Positions 53,056-63,712 are shown, counted from the first letter of the stretch. The stretch is DNA of 64,000 nucleotides from an uncultured Lachnospiraceae bacterium (GCA_910586015.1 CAJUGJ010000016.1:1-64000); one strand, 5' to 3'. Translations and numbers: made by a program. The notes: generated by a model not told the origin, from the sequence alone.

Positions 53056-54981
53056 TTAAGAATCAAGCATTTTCTTAACCTTTTCAATTTCTTCGTCGTT
53101 TTGCTGTATATCGTCTTCTTCTTTAGAAAGAATAGAGTACAACCAATTTTGATAGTATTCTTTTTTTTCTTCTTCCAAGCCGTTTAAGTGTAGGATACTT
53201 ACAAGATAAGTGGTTAAGAAGAAACAATAGGAATCATTAAAAATTCTATCTTCAAAGTCACAGAATAATTGATATACTTCATGAAAACATTCTGGATATT
53301 GAATCGTTTGATAACTCAGTAAAGTTAATGCAGCTAAAACAGGCCAATCGAGTTGACCTAATAAGATCTGTTTTAGACTTGCAGAAGGAATTTGTTCTTC
53401 TCTTTCGTCTAAAGCAGCAAGTAAAAAGACCGCTGCATATTGAACCCGCATCAACCATTGATCCATTGGATAATCTTTATTGGAAAGGTTAGGAGGGAAA
53501 ACCATGACCCCTTCTAAAGAATCTCGATCGGCTTGAGTTAATTCTAATGCAAGTTCCTGTGCCTGTTCATACCATTCTGGTAAGGAATAGGCAGTAGCAG
53601 CAAGATGAAAGACCCTTTCTTTCACTTTTTCATTTGGAGGCTTGACATTAGGAGTAAAGGAATAAGATTTATCATAATTCCAAAGACGAAAAGGTTTGGC
53701 TGTATTAGCATCTTTAACTGGTTCTAAAAATGGAGGATCAGGCTCTTTGTGACAAATTAACTGCCAATTTATTGGGTTTTGATCATAATTAGAAAGATAG
53801 AGACAAATAGCTCGAATAGCACTTGGACTTTCTAAACAGCTCACTGCTGTACGCATTGATTTTGTATCAGAGTCTGGAATAGGAACAGTAAGAGAATGAA
53901 GATCGCTTCCAAGTTTTTCTGCATTATTTGTACTAAACTGATATAATAAATTGGTTAGTGCTTCTTGACTAAAAGGAATTTGATCATAAAACAGAGATTC
54001 TTCAGGATAGAGTTTATCATAGATCTTGTCTAAAAGCTCTTTCGCACGAGAGTTTTCATTATATTTTTTTGAATATTGGATTAATTGCTCAAACATCTTA
54101 TCTGATTCTTCACCATTTAAGAGATATCTGCTATAATAATAGGAAGGTTCAGCCCATTCATCTTCGCCTGCTTCCATTGCTAAAGCATAATATTGTGCTG
54201 CTTTGGCATAATTTTCATGAAGCAAAAAAACATCTCCCATATCATTACAGATGGAACGTTCCGATGGATTAATGGAAATACTAAGTTGTGTATATTTTTC
54301 CATTTCATCTAGTTCGTCCATTTCTTTATAACAAAGAGCAACAAAGTTAGCATTAATCGCTGTTGGAGATTGTTCAAACCCTTTTTTAGCTTCTGATAAA
54401 GCTTTATCATAGCGTTTTAAACGACGATATAACATAGATGTCATAACATATTTATCAATAGGTAGGTTGCTTGCTTCTTCTTGGGTTAAAGGTTCTAAAA
54501 ACTCAACTAATTTCTCATAAATAGTATTGTCGTGGTTATTTGCATAAAAGTCCATCTGATTCATACAACCACTGATAATAAGGACAATAATAGAAGGAGA
54601 AATCGCATCTTGTGCAGTAAATAACCACTCGGCAATCCACGGAAAATAATAGGCATTTGGAATAGCACGAATGACCTGAACAAGAGTAGAAATCGCATCT
54701 TGAGTTTCTCCTGACTTCCAAAGAAAATAAGCCTTTAAAGCAACAACAGCATAATATTGTGACTGTTCTGTTTCAAAATAAGAAAAAATTTGTTCCTTTT
54801 TTAAATTCCAAACAGCATCTGCCTGTGAAATCCATTCTTTACATTCAGGATCAGAACTGATTGCACACGCAAGATGAAAAAGTGCATGACTATACTTTTT
54901 TTGTTTCATTTCCTGATAAAAAATTGCCATGTCTTCTTCTGGAGAGGGTACAAAATTTTGAGGATGATTTTCAGAATTCAA
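53056..54981 (-). CDS. TPR-repeat protein of unknown function
   Basis: A 641-residue soluble helical protein. The central part, about 160-300, has TPR-like repeats: YRRLKRYDKALSEAKKGFEQ then SPTAINANF, and CNDMGDVFLLHENYAKAAQYYALAMEA. The C-terminal third is a different helical domain, with no catalytic motif seen. It is divergent from the three-repeat lipoprotein and lies beside the DUF4132/MoxR operon, to which similar TPR proteins could act as scaffold; that link is inference. Rather high Gln/Tyr/Glu content. Confidence 0.75.
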   Translation of the reverse strand: MNSENHPQNFVPSPEEDMAIFYQEMKQKKYSHALFHLACAISSDPECKEWISQADAVWNLKKEQIFSYFETEQSQYYAVVALKAYFLWKSGETQDAISTLVQVIRAIPNAYYFPWIAEWLFTAQDAISPSIIVLIISGCMNQMDFYANNHDNTIYEKLVEFLEPLTQEEASNLPIDKYVMTSMLYRRLKRYDKALSEAKKGFEQSPTAINANFVALCYKEMDELDEMEKYTQLSISINPSERSICNDMGDVFLLHENYAKAAQYYALAMEAGEDEWAEPSYYYSRYLLNGEESDKMFEQLIQYSKKYNENSRAKELLDKIYDKLYPEESLFYDQIPFSQEALTNLLYQFSTNNAEKLGSDLHSLTVPIPDSDTKSMRTAVSCLESPSAIRAICLYLSNYDQNPINWQLICHKEPDPPFLEPVKDANTAKPFRLWNYDKSYSFTPNVKPPNEKVKERVFHLAATAYSLPEWYEQAQELALELTQADRDSLEGVMVFPPNLSNKDYPMDQWLMRVQYAAVFLLAALDEREEQIPSASLKQILLGQLDWPVLAALTLLSYQTIQYPECFHEVYQLFCDFEDRIFNDSYCFFLTTYLVSILHLNGLEEEKKEYYQNWLYSILSKEEDDIQQNDEEIEKVKKMLDS

Positions 54982-55109
54982 TATGATAGTCCCTTCTTTC
55001 GTTGAAAAATATTTGTTACAATTTAATTATATATTTTTTTGCTAAAAATTACAATGAAAATTTGTTCGAATATTTTTTAGTAAAAAAGATGAAGATTTTG
55101 TGAAGATAC

Positions 55110-55138
55110 TTGATTAAAAGAAAAAAATATGTTATATT
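55110..55138 (+). promoter_or_regulatory. Promoter of the three-repeat lipoprotein gene
   Basis: TTGATT (55110-55115), 17 bp, TATATT (55133-55138). Start near 55145, so the gene's ATG must be downstream, supporting 55203. Confidence 0.7.
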
Positions 55139-55202
55139 AATAGTATATAAAAAGAATATGTTTTCAGGAAATTATTGGTGGTCTTTAGAAAGGAGAAAGA
55201 GA

Positions 55203-56270
55203 ATGAATTGGTGGAAATTAATGGAAGTTCTTATGTTGACAACATCGATTACAGTATGTGGAAAAGAATCAGTTTCTATTAGAGAATTAGAAACACAAAC
55301 AACAGGAACAGCGGAAGAGATTATAGTTCGTAAAGTAGAATTCGATTTTGATCAAGATGAAGATGAAAATATAAAAATTGAATTTGATACAAAAGTTCGC
55401 TATAAAAATCCAACAGTTACCATTACAGATGATGCAGGGGTTCAATATGATAATGAAATCGTTGAACGAGATTGGGATGATCTGGAACTTTGGGTAGATG
55501 GACTTTCCAAAGATGGCATCTATACAATAGAGATAAGTGGTATTAAACAAAGAAATGCCAAAGATTTTGGAACACTGAAAATTGAAGCACAGACCGAAAG
55601 ACAGATAGAGGAACAAAAATTTTATGAAGATGAAATCACAGTGAAATCATCAGGAATGGATAGAAATATTTATATAGAAGATATAGAGGTTGAGTGGACT
55701 TCTAATGGGAAAAATATAATTGACATTGATTTTATTACAAAAGTTTCCTATGAAAAGCCGACTGTTACAATTAAACAGGGAAAAGATACTCAAGAAGCCA
55801 CTATTAGAGAAAGAGATCAAGACGATTTAGAGCTTATAGCAAGTGATCTAAAGCCAGGAGAAACCTATACGATTACGATTGATGGAATTAAACCGAAACA
55901 GACGAAACAGACAGGAACTTTAACAATAGAATTAAAGTTAAGAGAAGAAATTATAGATGAGAAAACAGATGTTTCCAATACAACAGCTGCCAGACTAAAA
56001 GAAGCAGAGTATGATAGAGAAGATGAAGAGTTAGAATTAAAGTTTGTTCAAAAGATCACTTGTTCAAGAGACTGTTCTGTTATAGTAACCGATCGTTATG
56101 GAAAAGAAAAAGAACTATATATTTTAGAAATTGAAAAGGATGAAATTAAAGTAGATACCAGCGAAATAGAATTAGGTTCTTCTTTTGAATATAAAATTTC
56201 TGGAATAAAAACAGCAAAAGAGACTTCATATGGAACTCTTAGTGGAAAGATTGTACCAGACAGAGATTAA
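55203..56270 (+). CDS. Lipoprotein with three tandem beta-sandwich-like repeats
   Basis: About 355 residues from the ATG at 55203, which has AAAGGAG upstream and lies after the promoter. A signal peptide ends in a lipobox at Cys19 (SITVCGKE). Then come three repeats of about 85-100 residues. Shared elements are a DFDTKVRYKNPTVTI-like strand (parallels DFITKVSYEKPTVTI and KFVQKITCSRDCSVIV), an ERDxDDLEL string, and GIYTIEISGIK, TYTITIDGIK or FEYKISGIK closing strands, each ending in GTLxxE or GTLSGK. The third repeat is most diverged. Probably a surface or binding protein; no family recognised. Confidence 0.75.
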   Translation: MNWWKLMEVLMLTTSITVCGKESVSIRELETQTTGTAEEIIVRKVEFDFDQDEDENIKIEFDTKVRYKNPTVTITDDAGVQYDNEIVERDWDDLELWVDGLSKDGIYTIEISGIKQRNAKDFGTLKIEAQTERQIEEQKFYEDEITVKSSGMDRNIYIEDIEVEWTSNGKNIIDIDFITKVSYEKPTVTIKQGKDTQEATIRERDQDDLELIASDLKPGETYTITIDGIKPKQTKQTGTLTIELKLREEIIDEKTDVSNTTAARLKEAEYDREDEELELKFVQKITCSRDCSVIVTDRYGKEKELYILEIEKDEIKVDTSEIELGSSFEYKISGIKTAKETSYGTLSGKIVPDRD

Positions 56271-56312
56271 AAGACGAAAAATAAATGAGCATAAAAGATA
56301 ATATAAAACTAC

Positions 56313-56355
56313 AAAAGAGAGTAAATTCTTAAATTTATAGGATTTACTCTCTTTT
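56313..56355 (+). terminator. Rho-independent terminator after the lipoprotein
   Basis: AAAAGAGAGTAAAT (56313-56326) pairs with ATTTACTCTCTTTT (56342-56355), a 14-bp stem with a 15-nt loop followed by a pyrimidine-rich tract. Confidence 0.85.
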
Positions 56356-56481
56356 CTTTCTTTTCGATTGTCAAGTCAGGAATAGAAATTTATAATTTTG
56401 AAATAGGATATGTTTTTAAAGAATAAATGCGGGAAACTTATAAAATGAATAAATAAATTTCTGAATTTGTATGTTTTCTTA

Positions 56482-56510
56482 TTGAAATAATATTAAAAAA
56501 GAGTTAAAAT
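56482..56510 (+). promoter_or_regulatory. Promoter of the DUF4132-MoxR operon
   Basis: TTGAAA (56482-56487), 17 bp, TAAAAT (56505-56510). The expected start is near 56516. Confidence 0.65.
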
Positions 56511-56515
56511 AATCG

Positions 56516-56536
56516 ATAGGATGTTCGATATCCTAT
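56516..56536. promoter_or_regulatory. Inverted repeat at the operon start site
   Basis: ATAGGAT (56516-56522), seven bases, ATCCTAT (56530-56536). It overlaps the predicted transcription start, where a repressor would block the operon, or it forms a 5' UTR stem. Regulator unknown. Confidence 0.45.
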
Positions 56537-56559
56537 TATTAATGATGGAGGACTTATGA

Positions 56560-59500
56560 ATGAGGATACAACAAGAGGCAATAGAAGAGAAAATAGCTGC
56601 CTTATTAGTTTCATTAGGGCTTTCTGAAGATATGGCAGAACTGACAATTCCCTATTTTACAGACACAGAAAAAAAAGAACTGCCAAAAGAATTAATTGAA
56701 AAATTGCCAAACTTAAATTTATCAAAGCTTTCACAACAACAGAAAGAAAAGTGTACAGAAGTTCAGAAAGAAATTAAAAATGAAATTTTGCAATGGAAGT
56801 TGATCAATGTCTTATATCAAATCGGAGGAGCAACTGCATATTATCCATTAAAATATCGCTCAGTAAGTTATAGCTATACAACTGATTTTAATCTTATAAA
56901 AGAGCTTCTAAAATTAAATATATCCAGAGAGCAACTGCTCAATATTTCGGCGGAACAATATGTATTTTCTACGGGCTCTTATAATTGGGATTTAATCTGT
57001 AGGTGGATAGGGGAAACAAAAGTTTTACCAGAAGAGATTCCGGGACTTTTAGAAAACTGTAGTGTGGATGCCTCCAATGGAAAAATATTTTTACTCAATA
57101 TTTACTTTTATTTAAAAGAACAAGAAGAGGGATATATTCCAGCAAAACAAGATCCAGAACTCTTTAAAAAGTTTGAAGATCTGATTTCAAGAAATATGGA
57201 AACAATTTTTAATATTACATTTACACCAGAAGAGAATGAAGCATTTTATAATTATTTACAAGATGATACAAATCAAAGTGTTCCATCCATTCTGCAGACA
57301 GCACTAAAAAGTAAATCTATTAATAACTATTTAATAAAATTATTAGTAGGTGGAGCATTTCTTCATCATAAATTTTCTACACTATTGAAAAATTTTGTAC
57401 GAATGGCAATAGAACTAAGATATGAAGCTATATTCACACAGGCGAAATTAATAACAGCAGTGCCAATATCATATTGGAAAGAGTATGAAATGGATTTTGA
57501 TGAAAACTTTCCTATACCAAGTAGTTATTACTATTATTGGCTGGCAACACAAAACGACTATAATCTTTTAAAGAAAAAAGCACAACAAAATGAGTCTAAG
57601 TTTTTAAATGCAATAGAAAAAGTTATTAAAAAGTATTCCGTTGAAATAGCAACAAGAATGATAATGATAGCAAAAGAACAGAACGGTTCCTTGGATGAAA
57701 AACTAGAAACATTAATGATACAAATGCAGCAAAAAGTAAAAGATAAACTCTATGATGTCATTTATAACGGTCGTCAGAATAATAAAGATTTGATTAAAAA
57801 TTATTTAGAGGGAATAGAACCACTTTCTTCTTTATTAGCAAAAGAGGATGAGATACAAAACGATGGGCAGTGGACTGCATATTATCAGTGGGATGAAAGT
57901 TGTAGAAGTTATGTAAGAACATTTGGAGAAGATGAATTTTATGAACGACTTTTGATCTATATCACGGTTGCTTCTAAAAAATTTTCTTGTTATGGCTATC
58001 TGGTACAAAGAATCAGAGATGACTCTAACCATAACTTTCCATTTTTTAATAAGCTATATCAAATTTATATAAAGAATGGACTGTCAATTTCTTATCTGAT
58101 TAAAATTGCGGAATCTTGTGATCATTTTTACGATACAAGTTTTGTAGAAAAATTAAAAGTAGAAATGGAAAATATACTTTCAGAATATGCCAAAGCTCAT
58201 AAAGAAGAATTGATAGGAATGATAAAAACATGTATTCCAATGGGAAGAATTATAATACTGAAAGCACTTTTAAAAGTAGATCAAAGCAATATTTCTATCT
58301 TGTATGATTATTTTTCAGATACCTCAAAGCAGGTAAAAGAAGTATTAGTAACCATATTAAAAGATCGAAAAGAAGAAAAAGAACGAATCGTACAAAAACT
58401 TTCTTCTAAAAAGGCAGCTGAACGAGAAACGGCAATGATTATTTTATGTGAGAATAAAACGGATCCAGAGTATAAAGAAATCTTAGAAAATGCACTCAAG
58501 ACAGAAAAAAGTGAAAAGCTTGCCTCCTATCTAAGAAACCAACTACACATAGCAGAGATAAAAGAAGAAGGAGAAGAAATACTAGCAGAAGAAACAGTAG
58601 AAGGGTATGTAAAAGAACTACTCAAAGGAAATCGAAAGCGTTCACTTGCTTGGCTGTATGAAACTCCAATGCCAGTTGTACATAACACAAAAAAAGAAGA
58701 AATATCAACAGAATATATGCAGGCAGTTCTACTAAGCTATTCCCTCTTAAATCCGGCAGGTATCAACCAAAAGACAAATCTTTTAACAGAAGTATTAGAG
58801 AAAAAAGAATTAGAAGAGTTTGCACAGACATTATTTGATCGCTGGCTCAATAAAGGGGCAGAGTCAAAGAAGAAATGGGTACTTTATTTTGTTTCTGTCT
58901 ATGGAGGAACACCAATAGTAGAACGGTTAAAGTACCAGATTACAGAGTGGCCAAAACAGGCAAGAGGAGCAATTGCAGTAGATGCTGTGAAAGCATTGGC
59001 ATGTAACGGAGGTTCTGTTGCCCTAATGACAGTAGATAATATTTCAAGAAAATTTAAGTATCGTCAGATTAAGGAGGCAGCAAAGACAGCTCTGACACTG
59101 GCAGCAAAGGAATTGGGAGTTTCTGTAGAGGAACTTTCTGACCGGATTGTACCAGATTTAGGATTTGGACAAGACGGTTCTCGTACATTTTCTTATGGCT
59201 CTCGTAGTTTTCAAGTAATGATTACACCTGCCCTAGAATTAGAAGTCTTTGATGAAAAAAATAAGAAATTAAAGACACTTCCATCTCCGGGGGCAAAGGA
59301 TGATAAAGAGCAGTCCAAACAGGCATATCAGGAATTTAAAGAGATGAAAAAGCTATTAAAGACAACGATTGCCTCTCAAGAGTCCAGATTGGAGTTTGCA
59401 CTTTCTACAGAACGAAAATGGTCTGTGAAAGCATGGAAGGCATTGTTTGTTGAAAATCCGATTATGCACCAGTTTGCAATGGGATTAATTTGGGGAATGT

Positions 59501-60141
59501 ATCAAGAAGGGGAAATACAAGAAACGTTCCGCTATATGGAAGATGGAACATTTAATACCGTAGAAGAAGATGAATATGAACTTCCTGAAAGTGGTAAAAT
59601 TGGATTAATCCATCCATTAGAGGTATCCAAAGAACTCATAGAAGCTTGGAGAGAACAACTAACAGATTATGAGATTACACAGCCAATTATTCAATTAGAA
59701 CGAAATATTTATGAAGTAGAGCCACAAGAAGAAGAGAATAAAGAGTTAGAACGTTTTGGAGGATATGTAATCAATCATCTTTCTTTTGCAGAAAAACTAA
59801 TGGCAAATGGCTGGAGTAGAGGTTCTATTTTAGATGGAGGCGGTTATTATACCTTTTACAAAGAGGAACCAGAACAAGATGTTGCAGTCGAACTAGAGTT
59901 TTCAGGAGCTTGGGTTGGCGGTGATAATGAAGATATTACTATTTATGAGATCAGATTTTATAGACCGGGAACCGTTAAATATGGAAGCTATATTTATGAT
60001 ACGATTAAACCAGAAGATGCCTATGCTCTAAAAGATGTACCAAAGCGGTTCTTTAGTGAAACAGTATATCAGCTTACGAAACTACTTAGTACAAGTAGTA
60101 GAAAAGATCCTGATTGGAGAAAAAAAGATCGCTATTATTAA
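56560..60141 (+). CDS. DUF4132-domain protein, large component of a MoxR/VWA system
   Basis: An 1193-residue soluble protein. Most of the chain is helical and repeat-like (HEAT-type stretches at about 590-680, such as DTSKQVKEVLVTILKDRKEE). The last 300 residues resemble DUF4132: SRLEFALSTERKWSVKAWKA, FVENPIMHQFAMGLIWG, then HPLEVSKELIEAWREQL. It is the first gene of an operon with a MoxR ATPase, DUF5682 protein and VWA-type protein, a combination seen repeatedly in bacteria and proposed as a chaperone-like or conflict-related system. TGGAGG precedes the ATG by eight bases. Confidence 0.82.
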   Translation: MRIQQEAIEEKIAALLVSLGLSEDMAELTIPYFTDTEKKELPKELIEKLPNLNLSKLSQQQKEKCTEVQKEIKNEILQWKLINVLYQIGGATAYYPLKYRSVSYSYTTDFNLIKELLKLNISREQLLNISAEQYVFSTGSYNWDLICRWIGETKVLPEEIPGLLENCSVDASNGKIFLLNIYFYLKEQEEGYIPAKQDPELFKKFEDLISRNMETIFNITFTPEENEAFYNYLQDDTNQSVPSILQTALKSKSINNYLIKLLVGGAFLHHKFSTLLKNFVRMAIELRYEAIFTQAKLITAVPISYWKEYEMDFDENFPIPSSYYYYWLATQNDYNLLKKKAQQNESKFLNAIEKVIKKYSVEIATRMIMIAKEQNGSLDEKLETLMIQMQQKVKDKLYDVIYNGRQNNKDLIKNYLEGIEPLSSLLAKEDEIQNDGQWTAYYQWDESCRSYVRTFGEDEFYERLLIYITVASKKFSCYGYLVQRIRDDSNHNFPFFNKLYQIYIKNGLSISYLIKIAESCDHFYDTSFVEKLKVEMENILSEYAKAHKEELIGMIKTCIPMGRIIILKALLKVDQSNISILYDYFSDTSKQVKEVLVTILKDRKEEKERIVQKLSSKKAAERETAMIILCENKTDPEYKEILENALKTEKSEKLASYLRNQLHIAEIKEEGEEILAEETVEGYVKELLKGNRKRSLAWLYETPMPVVHNTKKEEISTEYMQAVLLSYSLLNPAGINQKTNLLTEVLEKKELEEFAQTLFDRWLNKGAESKKKWVLYFVSVYGGTPIVERLKYQITEWPKQARGAIAVDAVKALACNGGSVALMTVDNISRKFKYRQIKEAAKTALTLAAKELGVSVEELSDRIVPDLGFGQDGSRTFSYGSRSFQVMITPALELEVFDEKNKKLKTLPSPGAKDDKEQSKQAYQEFKEMKKLLKTTIASQESRLEFALSTERKWSVKAWKALFVENPIMHQFAMGLIWGMYQEGEIQETFRYMEDGTFNTVEEDEYELPESGKIGLIHPLEVSKELIEAWREQLTDYEITQPIIQLERNIYEVEPQEEENKELERFGGYVINHLSFAEKLMANGWSRGSILDGGGYYTFYKEEPEQDVAVELEFSGAWVGGDNEDITIYEIRFYRPGTVKYGSYIYDTIKPEDAYALKDVPKRFFSETVYQLTKLLSTSSRKDPDWRKKDRYY

Positions 60142-60184
60142 TCATTGTTATTTCAAAATGCTGTAAGGATGGAGAAGGAAGAAT

Positions 60185-61297
60185 ATGAGTAAAGAATTAA
60201 TTAAACCGCCAGTGGAAATACGGTATGAAGAAGAGTTAGAAGCACTTAAAATAAATGATACATCAGAAAAACCCATTGGTTGGAAGATGTCACCTAAAGC
60301 AGTAAGAACATTTATTTTAGGAAGTGAAAAGCCAATTTTCTATAAAGAAAAAGAGATTATCATAAAAAAGAAGTTCTTTGGAAATGATGCACTCATTGAA
60401 CGCTGTATTATTACATTAGCTGGAAATAGAGGATTGATGTTAGTAGGAGAACCGGGCACGGCAAAGACAATGTTAAGTGAATTATTATCAGCAGCAATCA
60501 GTGGTGTTAGTACAAATACAGTACAAGGAACAGCAGGAACAACAGAGGATATGATAAAGTATACTTGGAATTATGCACTGCTATTAGAGAAAGGTCCAGT
60601 AAAAGAAGCATTAGTTCCTTCTCCACTCTACATTGGCATGGAACAGGGAATTTTAACAAGACTTGAAGAGATTACCCGCTGTCCAGCAGAGATTCAGGAT
60701 AGTTTAATTAGTATTTTAAGTGATAAGGTACTCAATATTCCAGAACTTTCAGAGGAGTCCTATTTATTTGCAAAACCGGGTTTTAATGTGATTGGCACAG
60801 CAAATACAAGAGATAAAGGCGTGAATGAAATGAGTAGCGCCTTAAAGAGAAGATTTAATTTTGAAACAGTAGCTCCAGTAAAAGAAGTGTCACTTGAAAA
60901 AAGTATTATCATGAAAGAAGTTAATGAACTGGCACAGCAAAGCCATATTGAAATGGAAGCAGAAGAAGAGGTTGCTCAGTTATTAGCATCTACCTATCAT
61001 GAACTTCGTGAAGGAATTTCTTCTTTAGGACACCGTATTGATAAGCCGTCTGCCGTGATGAGTACAGCGGAAGCAGTATCGGTCTATTTTCAGACCATGA
61101 TGACAGCATATTACTATGGAGATAGAACCATTGATACTGGTTGCCTTGTTCAAAATCTACTTGGGGCAGTTTTAAAAGAAAGTAGAGATGATTTAGATAA
61201 ATTAAAAGGATACTTTAATACAGTAATACGTCAAAAGAGTGACGAGGAGGGTGGCATATGGAAGGATTATTACGAAGCGAGGAGATGGCTGAGATAG
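60185..61297 (+). CDS. MoxR-type AAA+ ATPase
   Basis: A 370-residue ATPase. Walker A GEPGTAKTML (about 93-102); Walker B region ILTRLEEITRCPAEIQDSLI, with Glu-Glu in place of the common Asp-Glu; sensor 1 NVIGTANTRDKGVNEMSSAL; arginine finger LKRRFNFE. MoxR ATPases act as chaperones that remodel VWA-domain partners to insert metals or build complexes; here the partner would be the gene at 63713. It overlaps the DUF5682 gene by 40 bp, indicating tight coupling. Confidence 0.92.
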   Translation: MSKELIKPPVEIRYEEELEALKINDTSEKPIGWKMSPKAVRTFILGSEKPIFYKEKEIIIKKKFFGNDALIERCIITLAGNRGLMLVGEPGTAKTMLSELLSAAISGVSTNTVQGTAGTTEDMIKYTWNYALLLEKGPVKEALVPSPLYIGMEQGILTRLEEITRCPAEIQDSLISILSDKVLNIPELSEESYLFAKPGFNVIGTANTRDKGVNEMSSALKRRFNFETVAPVKEVSLEKSIIMKEVNELAQQSHIEMEAEEEVAQLLASTYHELREGISSLGHRIDKPSAVMSTAEAVSVYFQTMMTAYYYGDRTIDTGCLVQNLLGAVLKESRDDLDKLKGYFNTVIRQKSDEEGGIWKDYYEARRWLR

Positions 61298-63696
61298 AAG
61301 AACTTGCTCTGGCTGCCTTCCCGCTAAATGGAGAATGTAACCCTTCATCTAATATAATCTTTTTTCCAATACGACATCACAGTCCTGCCTGCTCATATCA
61401 TTTAAAAAATCTAATAAAGGAGTATCAGCCAGATTGTATTTTAATTGAAGGACCGATTGAAGCAAATGATCAAATTCCTATTTTAACAGATGAAAAAACA
61501 AAATCTCCAATAGCACTTTATTATTCTTATAAAGATGAACATGGATATATTAGTGAGGATAAAAAAGATTATAAGTGTTATTATCCATTTTTGGACTATT
61601 CTCCAGAACTTACAGCACTTAGAGAGGGAAAAGAGGCTAATATTCCTACAGCTTTTATCGATTTACCCTATCATGAAATTTTAATTGCCTGTAATGAAGG
61701 AAAAGGGTTAAGAGCAAAAAAGGAAAAACAAAATTATAATGATGATTATTTACTTTCTCAAAATGATTATTTGCAGTTACTTTGTAAAAAACAGGGGCTT
61801 CGGTGTTTTGATGAACTTTGGGAAAAGCTGTTTGAGATCAATGGAAAGAATTTAGATATACATACTTTTGTAAAGAATATGCTTGCTTATTGTCTGCTTT
61901 CTAGGAAAAATACTTCGAAAGAAGAATTAAAAGAAGAAGGAATTCTTGCCAGAGAAAAATTTATGGTAGAACAGATTATAAAAAAACAAGAGGAATACCA
62001 ACGAATTTTAGTTGTAACTGGAGGATTTCATACTCCGGGATTAATTGAGTTGATCACCTCAAAGACTGGAACAAAAGTACAACTTCATGGAAAAGCGAAA
62101 AAGTGTTATGTTATGGCATATTCTATGGAAGCGGCGGATCGTCTCAATGGATATGCAAGTGGGATGCCATTTCCTTCTTTCTATCAAGAAATTTGGAATG
62201 GGATGAACAGAGAAGAAGACAATCCCTATAAGGGGGCAGTACTAAGTTATCTTCTTTGGATTGGGCAAAAAGCAAGAAAAAAAGATTTTGGAATTTCTAC
62301 TTATGATGAAATTTGTGCTCTTCAAATGGCAACAGGATTAAGTGCTCTTAGAGGCAAAAAAGAACCGGGTGCTTATGAACTCTATGACAGCATTTTATCC
62401 TGTTACATTAAGGGAGAATATAATATATCAACCGAACTTCCTATGGTACTTTTACAAAAAGAAATGACTGGAACTGCTATAGGAAGTCTTGGAGAGAATG
62501 CAGATGTTCCTCCAGTAGTTTTGGATTTTCAAGTTCAGTGTAAGCAACTGAACTTGAAAGTTTCAACAACCCAACCACAAGAGATCGTATTAGATCTTTT
62601 TTCATCCGAAAAACATCAAAAAATAAGTAGATTTTTAAATCAGCTTGTTTTTTTAGAAACAACTTTTGGGGTAAAAAAGAAAGGACCTCGGCTTTCATCT
62701 AGGAAAAATCGGAATTTAGTAAGAGAAACATGGCAGTATCAATGGAGTACAATTGTTACAACGGAGTTAATTGACAAATCAGTCTATGGAGCAACCGTAA
62801 AGGAAGCCTGTGCTTCTTATCTAAAAGAACAGTTATCCGATCAAATGGTAAACGCAAAACAGGGAGCAAAACTTTTAGTACAGACATTTGAGATGGGACT
62901 GACCGAACAATTTAGACAAGCGGTTGGAAGGCTAACCGAAATCTTATCAAAAGAAGGAAGTTTTTTTTCACTAGTAGAATGTCTAGAATACTTAAAGATG
63001 GCGTTTGAACTTAGACAGCTCTATCAAATGGATGTATTTAATGAATTAATTGTTATGATGGAAGACTGTTTTAATAAAATATTGGTACTATTGCCTTCGA
63101 TGGCTTCTGTCAAGGAAGAGGACTGTGAAAAGGCAATGAATACTTGCAAACTTTTATTTGAGCTTGCAACAGAAAAATCATTTTGTGTAGGAAGTCAGAA
63201 TTTTTCCTCCGTAGATTATCGCAAGATACGCCTTATCGATGTTTTTGAAACTCTTTTAGAAAAAGAAAACATTCATCCAAAATTAGAAGGAACAGCATAT
63301 GGTCTTTTATATGGGATCGATAGTTCTATTTTTGAACGTATTTTAACTGCAAGTGTTGGATATATGAAAGGAACACATGAAAAGTTGCTTTCTACCGCAG
63401 GTTTTTTGAGAGGATTATTTTTTGGTGCAAAAGATCTTATCTTTTCTGATCCAAGCTTTTTAACAATGACAAATGAACTAATTCAAAAGATTTCAAACGA
63501 TGAATTTATGCAGTTATTGCCAGAATTAAGATTAGCGTTTAACTATTTTACACCAAGAGAAATAGATAAAATTGCTGCACAGGCAGCTTCCTTATATGGA
63601 GAAGATCTAAAGGAATTTAAAAAGCATAAAGGAGTATCTCCAGAAATATTTCAACTTGGAAAAGAATTAGATCAATATGCAGTTTCTCAGTTATAA
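61258..63696 (+). CDS. DUF5682-family protein of the MoxR/VWA system
   Basis: An 812-residue protein. The N-terminal part carries FFPIRHHSPACSYHLKNLI (about 35-53), ILIEGPIEAND and VVTGGFHTPGLIEL (about 251-264), a pattern of paired His/Glu residues that recalls the EreA/ChaN-like hydrolase fold; that comparison is tentative. The rest is helical. ATG at 61258 has GAGGAGGG upstream and starts inside the ATPase gene. A direct role as enzyme of the system is inferred, with the DUF4132 and VWA proteins as partners. Confidence 0.82.
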   Translation: MEGLLRSEEMAEIEELALAAFPLNGECNPSSNIIFFPIRHHSPACSYHLKNLIKEYQPDCILIEGPIEANDQIPILTDEKTKSPIALYYSYKDEHGYISEDKKDYKCYYPFLDYSPELTALREGKEANIPTAFIDLPYHEILIACNEGKGLRAKKEKQNYNDDYLLSQNDYLQLLCKKQGLRCFDELWEKLFEINGKNLDIHTFVKNMLAYCLLSRKNTSKEELKEEGILAREKFMVEQIIKKQEEYQRILVVTGGFHTPGLIELITSKTGTKVQLHGKAKKCYVMAYSMEAADRLNGYASGMPFPSFYQEIWNGMNREEDNPYKGAVLSYLLWIGQKARKKDFGISTYDEICALQMATGLSALRGKKEPGAYELYDSILSCYIKGEYNISTELPMVLLQKEMTGTAIGSLGENADVPPVVLDFQVQCKQLNLKVSTTQPQEIVLDLFSSEKHQKISRFLNQLVFLETTFGVKKKGPRLSSRKNRNLVRETWQYQWSTIVTTELIDKSVYGATVKEACASYLKEQLSDQMVNAKQGAKLLVQTFEMGLTEQFRQAVGRLTEILSKEGSFFSLVECLEYLKMAFELRQLYQMDVFNELIVMMEDCFNKILVLLPSMASVKEEDCEKAMNTCKLLFELATEKSFCVGSQNFSSVDYRKIRLIDVFETLLEKENIHPKLEGTAYGLLYGIDSSIFERILTASVGYMKGTHEKLLSTAGFLRGLFFGAKDLIFSDPSFLTMTNELIQKISNDEFMQLLPELRLAFNYFTPREIDKIAAQAASLYGEDLKEFKKHKGVSPEIFQLGKELDQYAVSQL

Positions 63697-63712
63697 AAAG
63701 ATGAGGTAGACG

